16,107 nt of DNA from CAYSPU01 sp964432995. Its GTDB lineage: Bacteria > Verrucomicrobiota > Verrucomicrobiia > Limisphaerales > JAHDYP01. Below the pieces are notes generated by a model. That model saw nothing but the letters and a program-made list of their open reading frames with translations, did not search any database and had not been told where the DNA came from. The stretch is taken from the NCBI GenBank assembly GCA_964432995.1, contig CAYSPU010000132.1, positions 1-16,107 of the forward strand. The letters run 5' to 3'. Position numbers and translations under genes: made by a program. The stretch's first letter is position 1, and every line of letters starts with the position of its first letter. Of the stretch, positions 1-7,110 are shown in pieces.

Positions 1-130
1 CAAGCCGGTCGCGCTCTGTCGGACCGCCCGCCGTCCCGGCGGGCAGCAGCCTCACACGCCGGACGCGCTCTCGAACTGCCCCGAGCACAGGGAGTCGGGA
101 TTCGTCGCGTGGTCGGGCACCGCAGGACGC
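1..130. repeat. Intergenic hairpin-rich repeat, copy A
   Basis: No gene is visible before the lipoprotein stop codon at 170. Positions 26-44 form a perfect hairpin (GCCCGCC, loop GTCCC, GGCGGGC). The 30 bases at 26-55 recur exactly, in inverted orientation, at 3795-3824. Similarity continues in patches to about 83: blocks GGACGCG and CTCGAAC lie in the same order in both copies. The block at 5-24 (ccggtcgcgctc, then cggaccg) also matches 3709-3727 inverted, but in a different order relative to the hairpin, so the element is modular. Function unknown; a dispersed intergenic repeat is the likeliest reading. Confidence 0.7.
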
Positions 131-169
131 GATGAAAAGAGGCCGCTGAGAATTCGGAAGCCTGCCAGA

Positions 170-556
170 CTAATTCCTCACGACCTTCACTTCGCCGGTC
201 TGCGGGTTGTAGGTGATCTTCGAGCCGGCGGGCGCCGCGGGAATGTGAGGCAGGTATTTCTCGGTGACCAACTCGTTCAGGTCCTTCGGATAGCGGCCTT
301 CCTGCACGTTGAAGAGCTGGACCGCCTGGTTCAGAGAGACGGTGTCCACCACGCGGACCGCGGTCTTCTGTGCCTTGGCGGCCGCGCCGAGGTAATCCGC
401 CGGGGCGGTCAGCGGGTTTTGGCCGGGAGCGGCGGCGTTGGTGGCGGGGGCGTTCGTGCCCCCGGCCTGCGTGCCGGGAGTTTGCGACTTGGCACAACCC
501 GACAGCACCAGCAGGGACGCCAGGAAACCGAATCCAAGGGGCAGCAGTTTGTTCAC
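170..556 (-). CDS. Lipoprotein with a GspG/pseudopilin-like C-terminal domain
   Basis: A 128-residue protein with a lipoprotein signal peptide: short basic N terminus, hydrophobic stretch about 8-18, lipobox LSGC with acylated Cys21. Residues about 25-55 are a Thr/Ala/Pro/Gly-rich linker. The C-terminal segment (about 73-126: SLNQAVQLFNVQEGRYPKDL, then a YLPHIP motif) resembles the soluble helix-plus-loop part of type II secretion major pseudopilins (GspG), in which a helix is followed by NGRYPT and a later proline-rich loop. The pseudopilin prepilin-peptidase site and long N-terminal helix are absent, so it is not a pilin. It is probably the last gene of the minus-strand cluster, 49 nt after the hydrolase. 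Role unknown; an envelope protein reusing a pilin-type fold is inference. Confidence 0.75.
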   Translation of the reverse strand: MNKLLPLGFGFLASLLVLSGCAKSQTPGTQAGGTNAPATNAAAPGQNPLTAPADYLGAAAKAQKTAVRVVDTVSLNQAVQLFNVQEGRYPKDLNELVTEKYLPHIPAAPAGSKITYNPQTGEVKVVRN

Positions 557-605
557 CGCGCCACTCTACGCGGCGGCGGCGCGACGCCAAGCCGGATCTT
601 GCGGT

Positions 606-1364
606 TCAAGGCCGCGAGTGTTGGAGAAGCCAGTCGTAGAGCTTCGGGTTGTCGTAGGTCTCCGTCCAGGAATCGTGCTGCGCCTCGGGATAGACGGTCA
701 GTTCGAGTTCCTTGCAGCCAAACTGCTTCAAGGCGTCGACCATGCGCCGGGATTCCTGGAGGGGCACCACCGGGTCCTTGGCTCCGTGGAAGGCCCAGAC
801 CGGCAACGACTTCAGCGCCGCCTGCTTCTTCGGATCCGCCAGAAGCACCAGGAGCGGATCGCCCCCTCCACAAATCGGGACGATCGCCGCGAAGCGCTCC
901 GGTCGCGTCAGCCCCAAGCTCCAAGTCCCGTAGCCGCCCATGCTCAGCCCCGTCAGGTAGATCCGTTTCTTGTCGATGCGGTAGTTCTTCTCGATGTCGT
1001 CCAACAGGGCCAGGACCACGTCGTTGTCCCAACGTTGTCCGGAGGGGCACTGGGGCGAGACGACCACGAACGGGAAGCCCGGTTTCTTGGCCGCGATTTT
1101 GGGGGGGCCGTGCACGGCGACCAGGTCGACGTTGGTGCCGCGTTCGCCGGCGCCGTGGAGGAAGAGGATTAGGGGCCAGCGTTTTCGCTTCTCGAGGTCG
1201 TAGCCTTCGGGCAGGAAGAGAAGGTAGTTCACGGAGACCCTCTTCGTGACCTGTCCGGTGAAGGACTGCGGGTGTTGTCCCGGGGCGGCGGGGTTCTTGG
1301 CCATAAGGGGGAGCGATGCCGACGCGAGGAGGCCGGCGACGAGCAGGATGGTTTGTCTGTTCAT
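606..1364 (-). CDS. Secreted alpha/beta-hydrolase (phospholipase/carboxylesterase or PHB-depolymerase-like)
   Basis: A 252-residue protein with an N-terminal signal peptide (hydrophobic about 5-20, likely cleaved after SLPLMA) and a complete alpha/beta-hydrolase fold. LILFLHGAGERG (66-77) supplies the oxyanion region. GLSMGGYG (139-146) is the nucleophile elbow with Ser141. HGAKDPVVP (193-201) carries the acid Asp197, and AQHDSW (228-233) the catalytic His230. This arrangement is seen in predicted peptidase/phospholipase-carboxylesterase proteins and in feruloyl/PHB-depolymerase-type esterases. The substrate cannot be told from sequence; an ester in the periplasm or outside the cell is likely. 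It starts 24 nt after the kdsD stop, so probable co-transcription. No Shine-Dalgarno is visible before the ATG. Confidence 0.88.
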   Translation of the reverse strand: MNRQTILLVAGLLASASLPLMAKNPAAPGQHPQSFTGQVTKRVSVNYLLFLPEGYDLEKRKRWPLILFLHGAGERGTNVDLVAVHGPPKIAAKKPGFPFVVVSPQCPSGQRWDNDVVLALLDDIEKNYRIDKKRIYLTGLSMGGYGTWSLGLTRPERFAAIVPICGGGDPLLVLLADPKKQAALKSLPVWAFHGAKDPVVPLQESRRMVDALKQFGCKELELTVYPEAQHDSWTETYDNPKLYDWLLQHSRP

Positions 1365-1388
1365 AAACGGGGAGGGCCCGGGGACGGC

Positions 1389-2396
1389 TCACATGAGTTT
1401 GAGTTTTGGCAGGTCCTGGGAATCGACCATGCCCACCGGCTGCCGCCGGCGGTTGACCACGATCAGGTCATCGATGTTGCGCTCGTTGAAGACGCGGAGC
1501 GCCTCGGCGGCGAGGGCGTTCTCGGAGACAGAGACGGGCCGCGGTGTCATGACCTCGGCCAGCGGGCGGTCCAGCGCCCGTTCATCGACCGCCATGAGCC
1601 GCCGCAGGTCGCCGTCCGTGAAGACGCCGGCCAGCCGGCCGCGGCGGTCCACGACGCTGACGCTGCCGGATTTGGCGCGGCCCATGACCAGGAGGGCCTG
1701 CTTGACCGTGAGCGTGGCGGGCGCGATGGGGTTGCGATCCCCGGAGCGCATGATGTCCCGCACCCGGAGCAACAGGGCTCGGCCAATCGCCCCCGAGGGG
1801 TGGTATTGGGCGAAATCGCTTCGTTTGAAGCCGCGCGCGGCGAGGACGGCCATCGCCAGGGCGTCCCCCAACACCAGCATGGCGGTCGTGCTCGCCGTCG
1901 GGGCGAGGTTGAAGGGACACGCCTCGCGCGGGACCCGGATGCGCAGCACCACATTGCTGTGCTGCGCCAACGAGGATTTCGGCGATCCGGTCACCGCAAT
2001 GATCCGCACGGAGAAGCGTTTGAGCGCCGGGAGCAGATTCAGCAGTTCCTCGGACTCACCCGAGTAGCTGAGGGCGAGCACCACATCGCCGTCGTTGACC
2101 AACCCGAGATCTCCGTGGAGCGCGTCGACGCTGTGCAACAAGACGCTGGGGGCGCCGGTGCTGGTGAAGGTGGCGGCGATCTTCTGGCCGACGTTCCCGG
2201 ACTTTCCGATACCCACGACCAGGATCTTGCCTCGCTGCCGGAGGGCGCCCACCAGCACCTCGACGGCCTCCGCGAAAGCCGCATCCAACTGCCGCCGCAC
2301 GGCGCGCAAGCCCGCCAGTTCAATGTCGAAAACCTCGCGGGCGCGCTGCAGATGATTCACGGGCGGCAGGGTGCCACCGGCGGGGTGCCGTGGCAA
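1389..2396 (-). CDS. kdsD: Arabinose-5-phosphate isomerase, KpsF/GutQ family
   Basis: A 335-residue protein with a SIS domain (about 40-195) followed by two CBS domains (about 213-335), the normal architecture and length of KdsD/KpsF. It interconverts ribulose 5-phosphate and arabinose 5-phosphate, the first step of Kdo synthesis for LPS. Visible motifs are GIGKSG (62-67), SGESEE (112-117), PREACPFNLAPT and DFAQYHPSGAIGR. Lys65, Glu158 and His199 line up, at a constant offset of six, with E. coli KdsD Lys59, Glu152 and His193 (residue numbers from memory). The start chosen is TTG at 2396: GAGG lies 7 nt upstream, overlapping the preceding gene's stop, which suggests translational coupling. 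A GTG 12 codons in is an alternative. No other Kdo gene is visible in the window. Confidence 0.93.
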   Translation of the reverse strand: MPRHPAGGTLPPVNHLQRAREVFDIELAGLRAVRRQLDAAFAEAVEVLVGALRQRGKILVVGIGKSGNVGQKIAATFTSTGAPSVLLHSVDALHGDLGLVNDGDVVLALSYSGESEELLNLLPALKRFSVRIIAVTGSPKSSLAQHSNVVLRIRVPREACPFNLAPTASTTAMLVLGDALAMAVLAARGFKRSDFAQYHPSGAIGRALLLRVRDIMRSGDRNPIAPATLTVKQALLVMGRAKSGSVSVVDRRGRLAGVFTDGDLRRLMAVDERALDRPLAEVMTPRPVSVSENALAAEALRVFNERNIDDLIVVNRRRQPVGMVDSQDLPKLKLM

Positions 2397-2405
2397 CGCC
2401 GAACC

Positions 2406-3569
2406 TCAGAACTGCCGCGTGGATTCGTTCTCGTGGATGGGCTTCTCGAATTCCTCGCTGCGGAGATCCACCTCGAACCGGGCGTCATCAGGCGCCAACA
2501 CCTTCACCCGCACCTGCCACGCGGCCACCCCTTTCGGAGCCAGGTGGGGAAGCGGCTCGGTCGCGGCTTGGCCGTCCCGGAAGTCGACGCCGGTGATGCC
2601 GTCGCCGGAGAGGTACTGCTGGCTGGCGGGCAGGGTGCAGTCCAGACGCACGTTGGTGAGGGCCGCCGATCCCTGGTTGGTCACCTTGATGTCGTAGGTG
2701 ACTTCGTCCCCGACCTCGACCGGGTCATCCAGATCGATCACCTCCAGAAGCACGGCTGGAATCCCGACGATCCGGGTCGAGCACGTGGAATCCGTGGCGG
2801 GGCTGAACTTGCCGCGGGCGGTGGCGGCGAAGGTGAGCGAGCCCGGCTGTGTCATGGTGAAGACGGCGGAGAGACGTTGGGTGCCGCCGGCCGGCAGGTC
2901 CAGGATCTCCCAGTTCAGGTCGCCCGGCGCGAAGGTCTTGGAACCGTCGACGGCGTTGACGTAGGCGGCCGCGTCCGGGATGGGAAGGGCAACCGCGGTC
3001 CGCGGTTCGGCGGCGTCGCCCCGGTTCCGGAGGATCAGGTCGACCTGGACCGGTCGCCCCATGAGCGCCTGGGCCGGAGTCTCGCATTCGAGGACGATTT
3101 CGGGGGCGCCCAGGTCTTCGAGGTAGAAATTGCCGCACGGCTTCGGAGTGACGCAGCGGTAGAGCCGGCCGTTCGACTGGAAGGTGAACGCGTAGGCCGC
3201 GACGGGTTCCTTGCCCGCCCAAAGGACGTTGCGCAGGCAAACCGGTTTGCCGCTGTGCCGGGAGGACATGAACGGCATCCGGGTGCCGACCGGGAGTTCG
3301 AGCTCGGCAATCGTGTTGGTCAAGGCCGCCGCGTGGAGATCGGCGGGATTCCCTTTCCAGCCCCACTGAGCCAGGATGGAGGCGACGTCGGGCTTGAGCA
3401 GCGGATCCCGAAACAAGGCGCGCAAATCCTCCGGGGTCCGCAGCGCGGGGGTGAAGCGCGTGGCCGGACTTCCGAGTCGGGTGGCGCGGTGTTCCTCAGT
3501 TTGGGCGGACGCCGTGCCCAGACAGACGAGCGTGGCAGCCAATGCCAGACAGCGGTGAACCGTTTTCAT
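2406..3569 (-). CDS. Secreted protein with a C-terminal DUF11 (OmcB-type) domain
   Basis: A 387-residue protein with a Sec signal peptide cleaved after ASA (residue 22). Residues about 40-150 form an N-terminal region I do not recognise, containing Cys111, Cys139 and Cys145. Residues about 155-270 look like one degenerate DUF11/CARDB-like beta domain, and about 272-387 like a clear DUF11 domain (VEVGDEVTYDIKVTNQGSAA). DUF11 repeats occur in chlamydial OmcB and in many PVC surface proteins. The C-terminal domain is a paralogue of the last domain of the 4481-5995 protein, and both end in a Glu-Ser-Thr-Arg-x-aromatic tail (ESTRQF here). It is the first gene of the cluster with kdsD. An exported envelope protein is a safe inference; a specific role is not. 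Confidence 0.85.
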   Translation of the reverse strand: MKTVHRCLALAATLVCLGTASAQTEEHRATRLGSPATRFTPALRTPEDLRALFRDPLLKPDVASILAQWGWKGNPADLHAAALTNTIAELELPVGTRMPFMSSRHSGKPVCLRNVLWAGKEPVAAYAFTFQSNGRLYRCVTPKPCGNFYLEDLGAPEIVLECETPAQALMGRPVQVDLILRNRGDAAEPRTAVALPIPDAAAYVNAVDGSKTFAPGDLNWEILDLPAGGTQRLSAVFTMTQPGSLTFAATARGKFSPATDSTCSTRIVGIPAVLLEVIDLDDPVEVGDEVTYDIKVTNQGSAALTNVRLDCTLPASQQYLSGDGITGVDFRDGQAATEPLPHLAPKGVAAWQVRVKVLAPDDARFEVDLRSEEFEKPIHENESTRQF

Positions 3570-3921
3570 GTTGCTGATCTTGAGTCTGGGGCATCATGGG
3601 TTCGCGACCGCGCGAATGCACGCCGGAAGATTCTGTCAGGCGCGGTTTGGGCGTATCTTGGAGAGGCCCCCACTCGAGCTGGTGGGCGGGCAACACCGTT
3701 GCCCGCGAGACGGTCCGGAGCGCGACCGGTCCCCGGTCGCAGCGGCCGCGCTGGGCGGCAGTGCGCCGATGGTTCGAGGACGCGTCCGGGGCAGGTGAGG
3801 CTGCTGCCCGCCGGGACGGCGGGCGCTCCGGAGCGGCCAGACGGTGCTGGCCGCCCCCGCTTTCCTTGGGCCTCGAAGGCGGCGACCGTTCTGCCTCGCG
3901 GCATGGAGTGACCTCGAGTGG
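3570..3921. other. Intergenic region without a credible gene
   Basis: This 352-base stretch separates the DUF11/kdsD cluster from the upstream lipoprotein. Open frames cross it on both strands, but their compositions follow the hairpin repeats and show no protein features. Most of it is the hairpin array at 3686-3854. The 116 bases next to the 3569 start should hold the cluster promoter, but I see no convincing -35/-10 pair; the best is a CTGACA-like hexamer with a poor -10. Confidence 0.6.
3686..3854. repeat. Array of four perfect hairpins; contains inverted copy B of the repeat at 1-130
   Basis: Four consecutive perfect inverted repeats lie in 169 bases. 3686-3706 is GCGGGCAAC/GTTGCCCGC, a 9-bp stem with loop ACC. 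3722-3740 is GCGACCGG/CCGGTCGC, 8 bp with loop TCC. 3806-3824 is GCCCGCC/GGCGGGC, 7 bp with loop GGGAC. 3833-3854 is GCGGCCAG/CTGGCCGC, 8 bp with a 6-nt loop. Bases 3795-3824 are an exact reverse complement of 26-55. No T-run follows any stem, so these are not standard intrinsic terminators, although they could slow transcription or protect an mRNA end. The layout resembles REP/modular intergenic repeats. Confidence 0.75.
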
Positions 3922-4407
3922 CTACGGTTTGGGTTGCAGCAGGTTGCCCACGGCTTTGGTGGCTTCCTCCGCTGCTTTGGCCTTGGCCGCGGTCTCGAGG
4001 GCCTTCTGTGCCTGCTCCTTCAGGGTTTGCACCAGGGACTGCTGTTCGGTGCTGAGCTTCTGCCCGCTCAACTGGTTCAGCATGGCCAGGGCTTCCGACC
4101 ACTTCTTGTCGGTGACCAGCTTTCGAGCCTGGTCGACGAGGCTCTGAACCTTGGCGGCGGCAGCATCCACCTGAGGCTGGGCGGTGGCGGCCGCCGGTGC
4201 AGTCGGCTGTTGGACCACGGTGGTCTGTCCTGCGGCGGTATCGACCACAGGCGCGGGCGCGGCGGGCGGCGACTGGCGGGCGCTTTGCGGTGGCGGGGTC
4301 GGGGGCGGAGACGTGGTCGGGGGCGGTGTTTCCTGCTTGCTGCAGCCGACGGCGGCCAGCAGGAGGGCGGCGGAAGCGGCGCTGAGAATGGCGATGCGTG
4401 TTTTCAT
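3922..4407 (-). CDS. Small Pro/Ala-rich lipoprotein with a helical C-terminal half
   Basis: 161 residues when started at the ATG at 4407, which places a lipoprotein signal peptide at the N terminus (hydrophobic about 5-20, Cys22 after AAVG). A longer frame upstream would cross the terminator at 4435-4463 and is rejected. Residues about 24-75 are a Pro/Thr/Ala/Gln-rich linker. Residues about 80-155 look alpha-helical and rich in Ala, Lys, Glu and Gln (VQSLVDQARKLVTDKKWSEA), like a TPR-type or coiled-coil segment. I do not recognise a family beyond this. It lies between the two DUF11 genes and is separated from the upstream one by the terminator, so it probably has its own promoter. A cell-wall-spanning lipoprotein is a guess. 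Confidence 0.75.
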   Translation of the reverse strand: MKTRIAILSAASAALLLAAVGCSKQETPPPTTSPPPTPPPQSARQSPPAAPAPVVDTAAGQTTVVQQPTAPAAATAQPQVDAAAAKVQSLVDQARKLVTDKKWSEALAMLNQLSGQKLSTEQQSLVQTLKEQAQKALETAAKAKAAEEATKAVGNLLQPKP

Positions 4408-4428
4408 GGTTGGTGCGAGTTGACGTCG

Positions 4429-4463
4429 AAAAAAGGGCCGGCGGCCCTGGGGACCGCCGGCCC
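4429..4463 (-). terminator. Intrinsic terminator of the OmcB-like gene
   Basis: A perfect 10-bp GC-only stem (GGGCCGGCGG at 4435-4444 and CCGCCGGCCC at 4454-4463) with a 9-nt loop. Read on the minus strand it is followed at once by six T (4434-4429). It starts 17 nt after the stop codon at 4481. This is a textbook Rho-independent terminator and separates the OmcB-like gene from the downstream lipoprotein. Confidence 0.93.
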
Positions 4464-4480
4464 GAAACCGACTGCGGGTT

Positions 4481-5995
4481 TTAGTAGACGCGCGTGCTTT
4501 CCTCGGCCGTTGTCGGGGCCGGGATGTCATCCGACGTGCGGATGAACTTGACGCGGGCGTCACCGGCCTTCGCGCCCTTGGCCGTGATGTGGTACTCAAA
4601 CGCGGCCTTGGGAGCCAGGCGCGGGTACGCCGGGAAGGTGACCGTGTTGCCACGGACCGTGCCGTTGTTGTCCGCACTCACCGGGGTGACTTCCTCCGGG
4701 AATTCGACGACCATCTTGATATTGGTGTCGTCCGCCGTTCCCTGGTTGGTCACGCGCACCATGTAGGTGGTGGTTTCGCCGACCTGGATCGGATCCGGAT
4801 CGTCGGCCTTCTGGAGCAGGAGCGCGCCGACGCCCTTCCACAGGGTGGCGGCTTCCGCGTTGTCCTTCAGCGGGCCGGAGACGACGCCGACGGTGTTGTT
4901 GTGCGTGCCGCGCGTCTGCGAGGTGAGGACCAGGTCAAAGGAGACATCCTTGCCCGGGGCGAGACTGGCGACGCGCCAGACGGCGGTGTTGCCCGTGACG
5001 GTGGCGCCGGGGGCGGCCACGATGGAAGTCGGAGCGGGCGCGGTATCGGTGATCACGAGATCGGTGAGGGTGGTATCACCGGTGTTGGTGACGACGATCT
5101 TATGGTCCGCCCTGCGGCCGAGCCACTGTTCCTTGGTGCCGCTCTTGACGATCTTGAGGCCCGGCTGGAGGACGACGTGCGGGGTGTCGTCGCTCACTTC
5201 GCCGGCGTTGCTGGACTTGGCGACGGCGGGATTGACGAACCGCCCGCGCTGCACGGCCTTCAAGGGCACGGTCACACTCTTGGACTGCTTGGGCGCCAGA
5301 TCACCGAGCTCCCAGGTGAGCGTCTTCCGGCCGTCGGTGCTCTCCAGGCCGTTGGGCACGTTGTCCGTGAGCACGACGTTCTTGGCGACGGCGGAGCCGT
5401 TGTTGCCGACGACGATGGTGTCGTTGAAGGTGGCGTTCAGCACGACCTGTTCCGGACCGCTCTTGTCGATGGTGAGGGCCGGTTTGCCGACGATGGTGCT
5501 GGCGCAGACGCGGGGATTGGCCGCCACCGTGGCGCAGGAGGCCAGGGTGCCCTCTTTGTCGGCCTTCAACGTGACGCGGATGGTTTCCTTCTGACCCGGA
5601 TCCATCTGGTTGAAGTTCCAGACCAGGTGGTTGCCTTCGACTTCGGCGGCCGGTTGGCTCTTCACGTAACTCGCGCCGGCCGGGACCTGGTCGGTCACCA
5701 CCACGTTGCCGATGCAGTCATTGGCGGTCACTTCGAGTTGGTATTCGAAGGTCTGGCCCAGGATGGCTTCCTTGGGCATCTGCTTGGCCAGTCGGACCAG
5801 TCCGGCGGTGGGTTCCGCGCAGTTCTGTCGTGTGGCCGTGGCCTGGGGCGCCGGCTGGGGAGCCGGCTGTTGGACAACTGGCGCCGTGTAGGCCGGTTCC
5901 CGTGTTGAGACCTGCGAAGTCTGCTGACATCCTGTCGTCCACAAGAGGAGGACGGCGAGGGTTGCGGCGATGGTGGTTTTCATCATGGTTTTCAT
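4481..5995 (-). CDS. OmcB-like DUF11-repeat lipoprotein
   Basis: 504 residues from the ATG at 5995, chosen because it opens a lipoprotein signal (hydrophobic about 8-20, then TTGC with Cys23); the longer frame adds 156 residues of intergenic translation. Residues about 30-56 are a Gln/Pro/Ala linker. Four DUF11 repeats follow at about 65-165, 172-270, 280-376 and 393-490, each with a VTN.G or VGNNG strand and a D..P turn. Four cysteines (59, 94, 154, 164) cluster around repeat 1 and could form two disulfides. DUF11 repeats are known from chlamydial OmcB, a disulfide-linked outer-membrane-complex protein, so an outer-membrane-associated structural role is plausible. The C terminus (EESTRVY) matches that of the 2406-3569 protein. 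A terminator follows 17 nt downstream. Confidence 0.88.
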   Translation of the reverse strand: MKTMMKTTIAATLAVLLLWTTGCQQTSQVSTREPAYTAPVVQQPAPQPAPQATATRQNCAEPTAGLVRLAKQMPKEAILGQTFEYQLEVTANDCIGNVVVTDQVPAGASYVKSQPAAEVEGNHLVWNFNQMDPGQKETIRVTLKADKEGTLASCATVAANPRVCASTIVGKPALTIDKSGPEQVVLNATFNDTIVVGNNGSAVAKNVVLTDNVPNGLESTDGRKTLTWELGDLAPKQSKSVTVPLKAVQRGRFVNPAVAKSSNAGEVSDDTPHVVLQPGLKIVKSGTKEQWLGRRADHKIVVTNTGDTTLTDLVITDTAPAPTSIVAAPGATVTGNTAVWRVASLAPGKDVSFDLVLTSQTRGTHNNTVGVVSGPLKDNAEAATLWKGVGALLLQKADDPDPIQVGETTTYMVRVTNQGTADDTNIKMVVEFPEEVTPVSADNNGTVRGNTVTFPAYPRLAPKAAFEYHITAKGAKAGDARVKFIRTSDDIPAPTTAEESTRVY

Positions 5996-6381
5996 GGACA
6001 GGTCAGATGCACTGACGGTTGTTGGGTCTAACGGATCAGGGTCACCGTGCGGCGTTTGCCGCAGCGAAGACAAGCTGCGGCCTGGGGCGGGCCCGAAGCG
6101 ATTTGGCGGCCGGCACAGCCCGGCGGCTCCAGGTTGCTGTCGTTGACCTGCAGCGCCGGGCCTGAGCCAGCCGCACTTCGGCGGTCCACACGGCGTCACG
6201 CCAGCAGACCGAAAGGACTGTCGCCTGGAGAACCTGCACCTCCTGGAACGTAATCTACCGGCGAAAGGCGCCAATTCGTACCTCCACGTAATCCGGCGCG
6301 GACGTGTACGGAGTCGCCTCCGGGCGATCGACCGACAAACCAATTGACGGGGAGGCGGGGCGTGCGACGTAATGGCGGGCC
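5996..6381. other. Divergent intergenic region with hairpins
   Basis: These 386 bases separate the divergent OmcB-like gene and the plus-strand lipoprotein. They hold a perfect 8-bp inverted repeat (GCCGCAGC at 6058-6065 and GCTGCGGC at 6074-6081, 8-nt loop), a 5-bp hairpin at 6109-6124 (GCCGG/CCGGC), and a small one (GTCAG/CTGAC, 6002-6016) immediately upstream of the OmcB-like ATG that could affect translation. ACGTAAT occurs at 6248, 6286 and 6367; I cannot say whether this is meaningful. Promoters for both genes are expected here, but none matches consensus well. Confidence 0.55.
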
Positions 6382-6915
6382 ATGTGCGACATGCCTTGGG
6401 GACGCCGCTGGCTCGGGGTTGCTGGGGCGCTGGTGCTGGCCTGTGGGCTGGCAGGCTGCGCACACTCGGTCAGCGTGCGGCCGGAGGCGGTCCGGTCGCT
6501 GGAGGGGAACCTGGCGGCCCTTGCCCCGACGGTGAGCGCGGCGGAAGCGCAGCGGGTGGCCGCCTGCGCCTGGGAGGCGTCGCAGCAGCTCGCGGAGGAG
6601 TATGGCGCCGTCCGTCCTCCAGTGTTTCACAACCTGCTGGTCAACCTGCGGTTGAAGCGGCGGGGGCTCTGCTATCACTGGGCCGAGGATCTGGCCGCCC
6701 GGCTGCGCGAGCTGGAACTCGCCACTTTGGACCTGCACTGGGGCATCGCGCGCGCCGGGAGGTGGCGCGAGCACAACAGCGTGGTGGTCACGGCGAGGGG
6801 CCAGCCGTTTCAGGAGGGCTTGGTTCTGGATTCCTGGCGCCGCTCGGGAGAGCTGCACTGGGCGCGGGTCGCGGCGGATCGGTATCCGTGGGTGGAGGCG
6901 GATTGGAATCCGTAA
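6382..6915 (+). CDS. Conserved hypothetical lipoprotein
   Basis: 177 residues, the only convincing plus-strand gene in the window. The N terminus is a lipoprotein signal (hydrophobic about 11-24, LAGC with Cys26); a start at the second Met (6391) would give the same mature protein. The mature part has a conserved look, with motifs VFHNLLVNLRLKRRGLCYHW (81-100), LDLHWGIAR and EHNSVVVTARGQPFQEG, then a hydrophobic W-rich end. From memory this resembles a family of uncharacterised proteins in Proteobacteria and other Gram-negatives; no enzymatic motif is evident, though His, Cys and Asp residues are well spaced. It converges on the AsmA-like gene. I assign no function. Confidence 0.85.
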   Translation: MCDMPWGRRWLGVAGALVLACGLAGCAHSVSVRPEAVRSLEGNLAALAPTVSAAEAQRVAACAWEASQQLAEEYGAVRPPVFHNLLVNLRLKRRGLCYHWAEDLAARLRELELATLDLHWGIARAGRWREHNSVVVTARGQPFQEGLVLDSWRRSGELHWARVAADRYPWVEADWNP

Positions 6916-7110
6916 CGCTCTGGGGATGACCCCCGGATGAGGAGTGTATTCCCCGCGGCCCGGAGGGGATGGCCGCCAAAAAGCCCAAAGACGGAAAAGG
7001 GATGGGTGGTTGACGGTGCGCGGCGCAGTCCCGGCCCGGGGTTGTTGGGCTGGCCACCCGCCGGCGCAATCCCTGGCGCACCCTCAGGAGACTCGCGGAG
7101 GCGGGGGCGC
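6916..7110. other. Convergent intergenic region
   Basis: 195 bases between two convergent genes. Just after the 6915 stop, about 6919-6938 can form a short GC stem (TCTGGGG/CCCCGGA type with one wobble), but no T-run follows, so a terminator is only possible. The rest is GC-rich, with no ORF or repeat I can support. Confidence 0.4.

Noticed and set aside
3686..3854. Hairpins as intrinsic terminators of the 3922-4407 lipoprotein
   Set aside because: None is followed by a T-run on either strand, unlike the clear terminator at 4429-4463.
1272..3911. Very long plus-strand open frame (879 codons) antisense to kdsD, the DUF11 gene and the hydrolase start
   Set aside because: The minus-strand genes have clear domains, signal peptides and catalytic motifs; the antisense frame stays open because of high GC at codon position three and gives a His/Arg/Gly-rich product with no domain.
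4589..5908. Plus-strand open frame (439 codons) antisense to the OmcB-like gene
   Set aside because: Composition artefact of the GC-rich real gene on the minus strand; no start signal and no protein features.
6344..6373. TTGACG with a 17-nt spacing to ACGTAA upstream of the plus-strand lipoprotein
   Set aside because: The -10 is poor and the predicted start would leave almost no leader before the ATG at 6382; not better than chance in this region.
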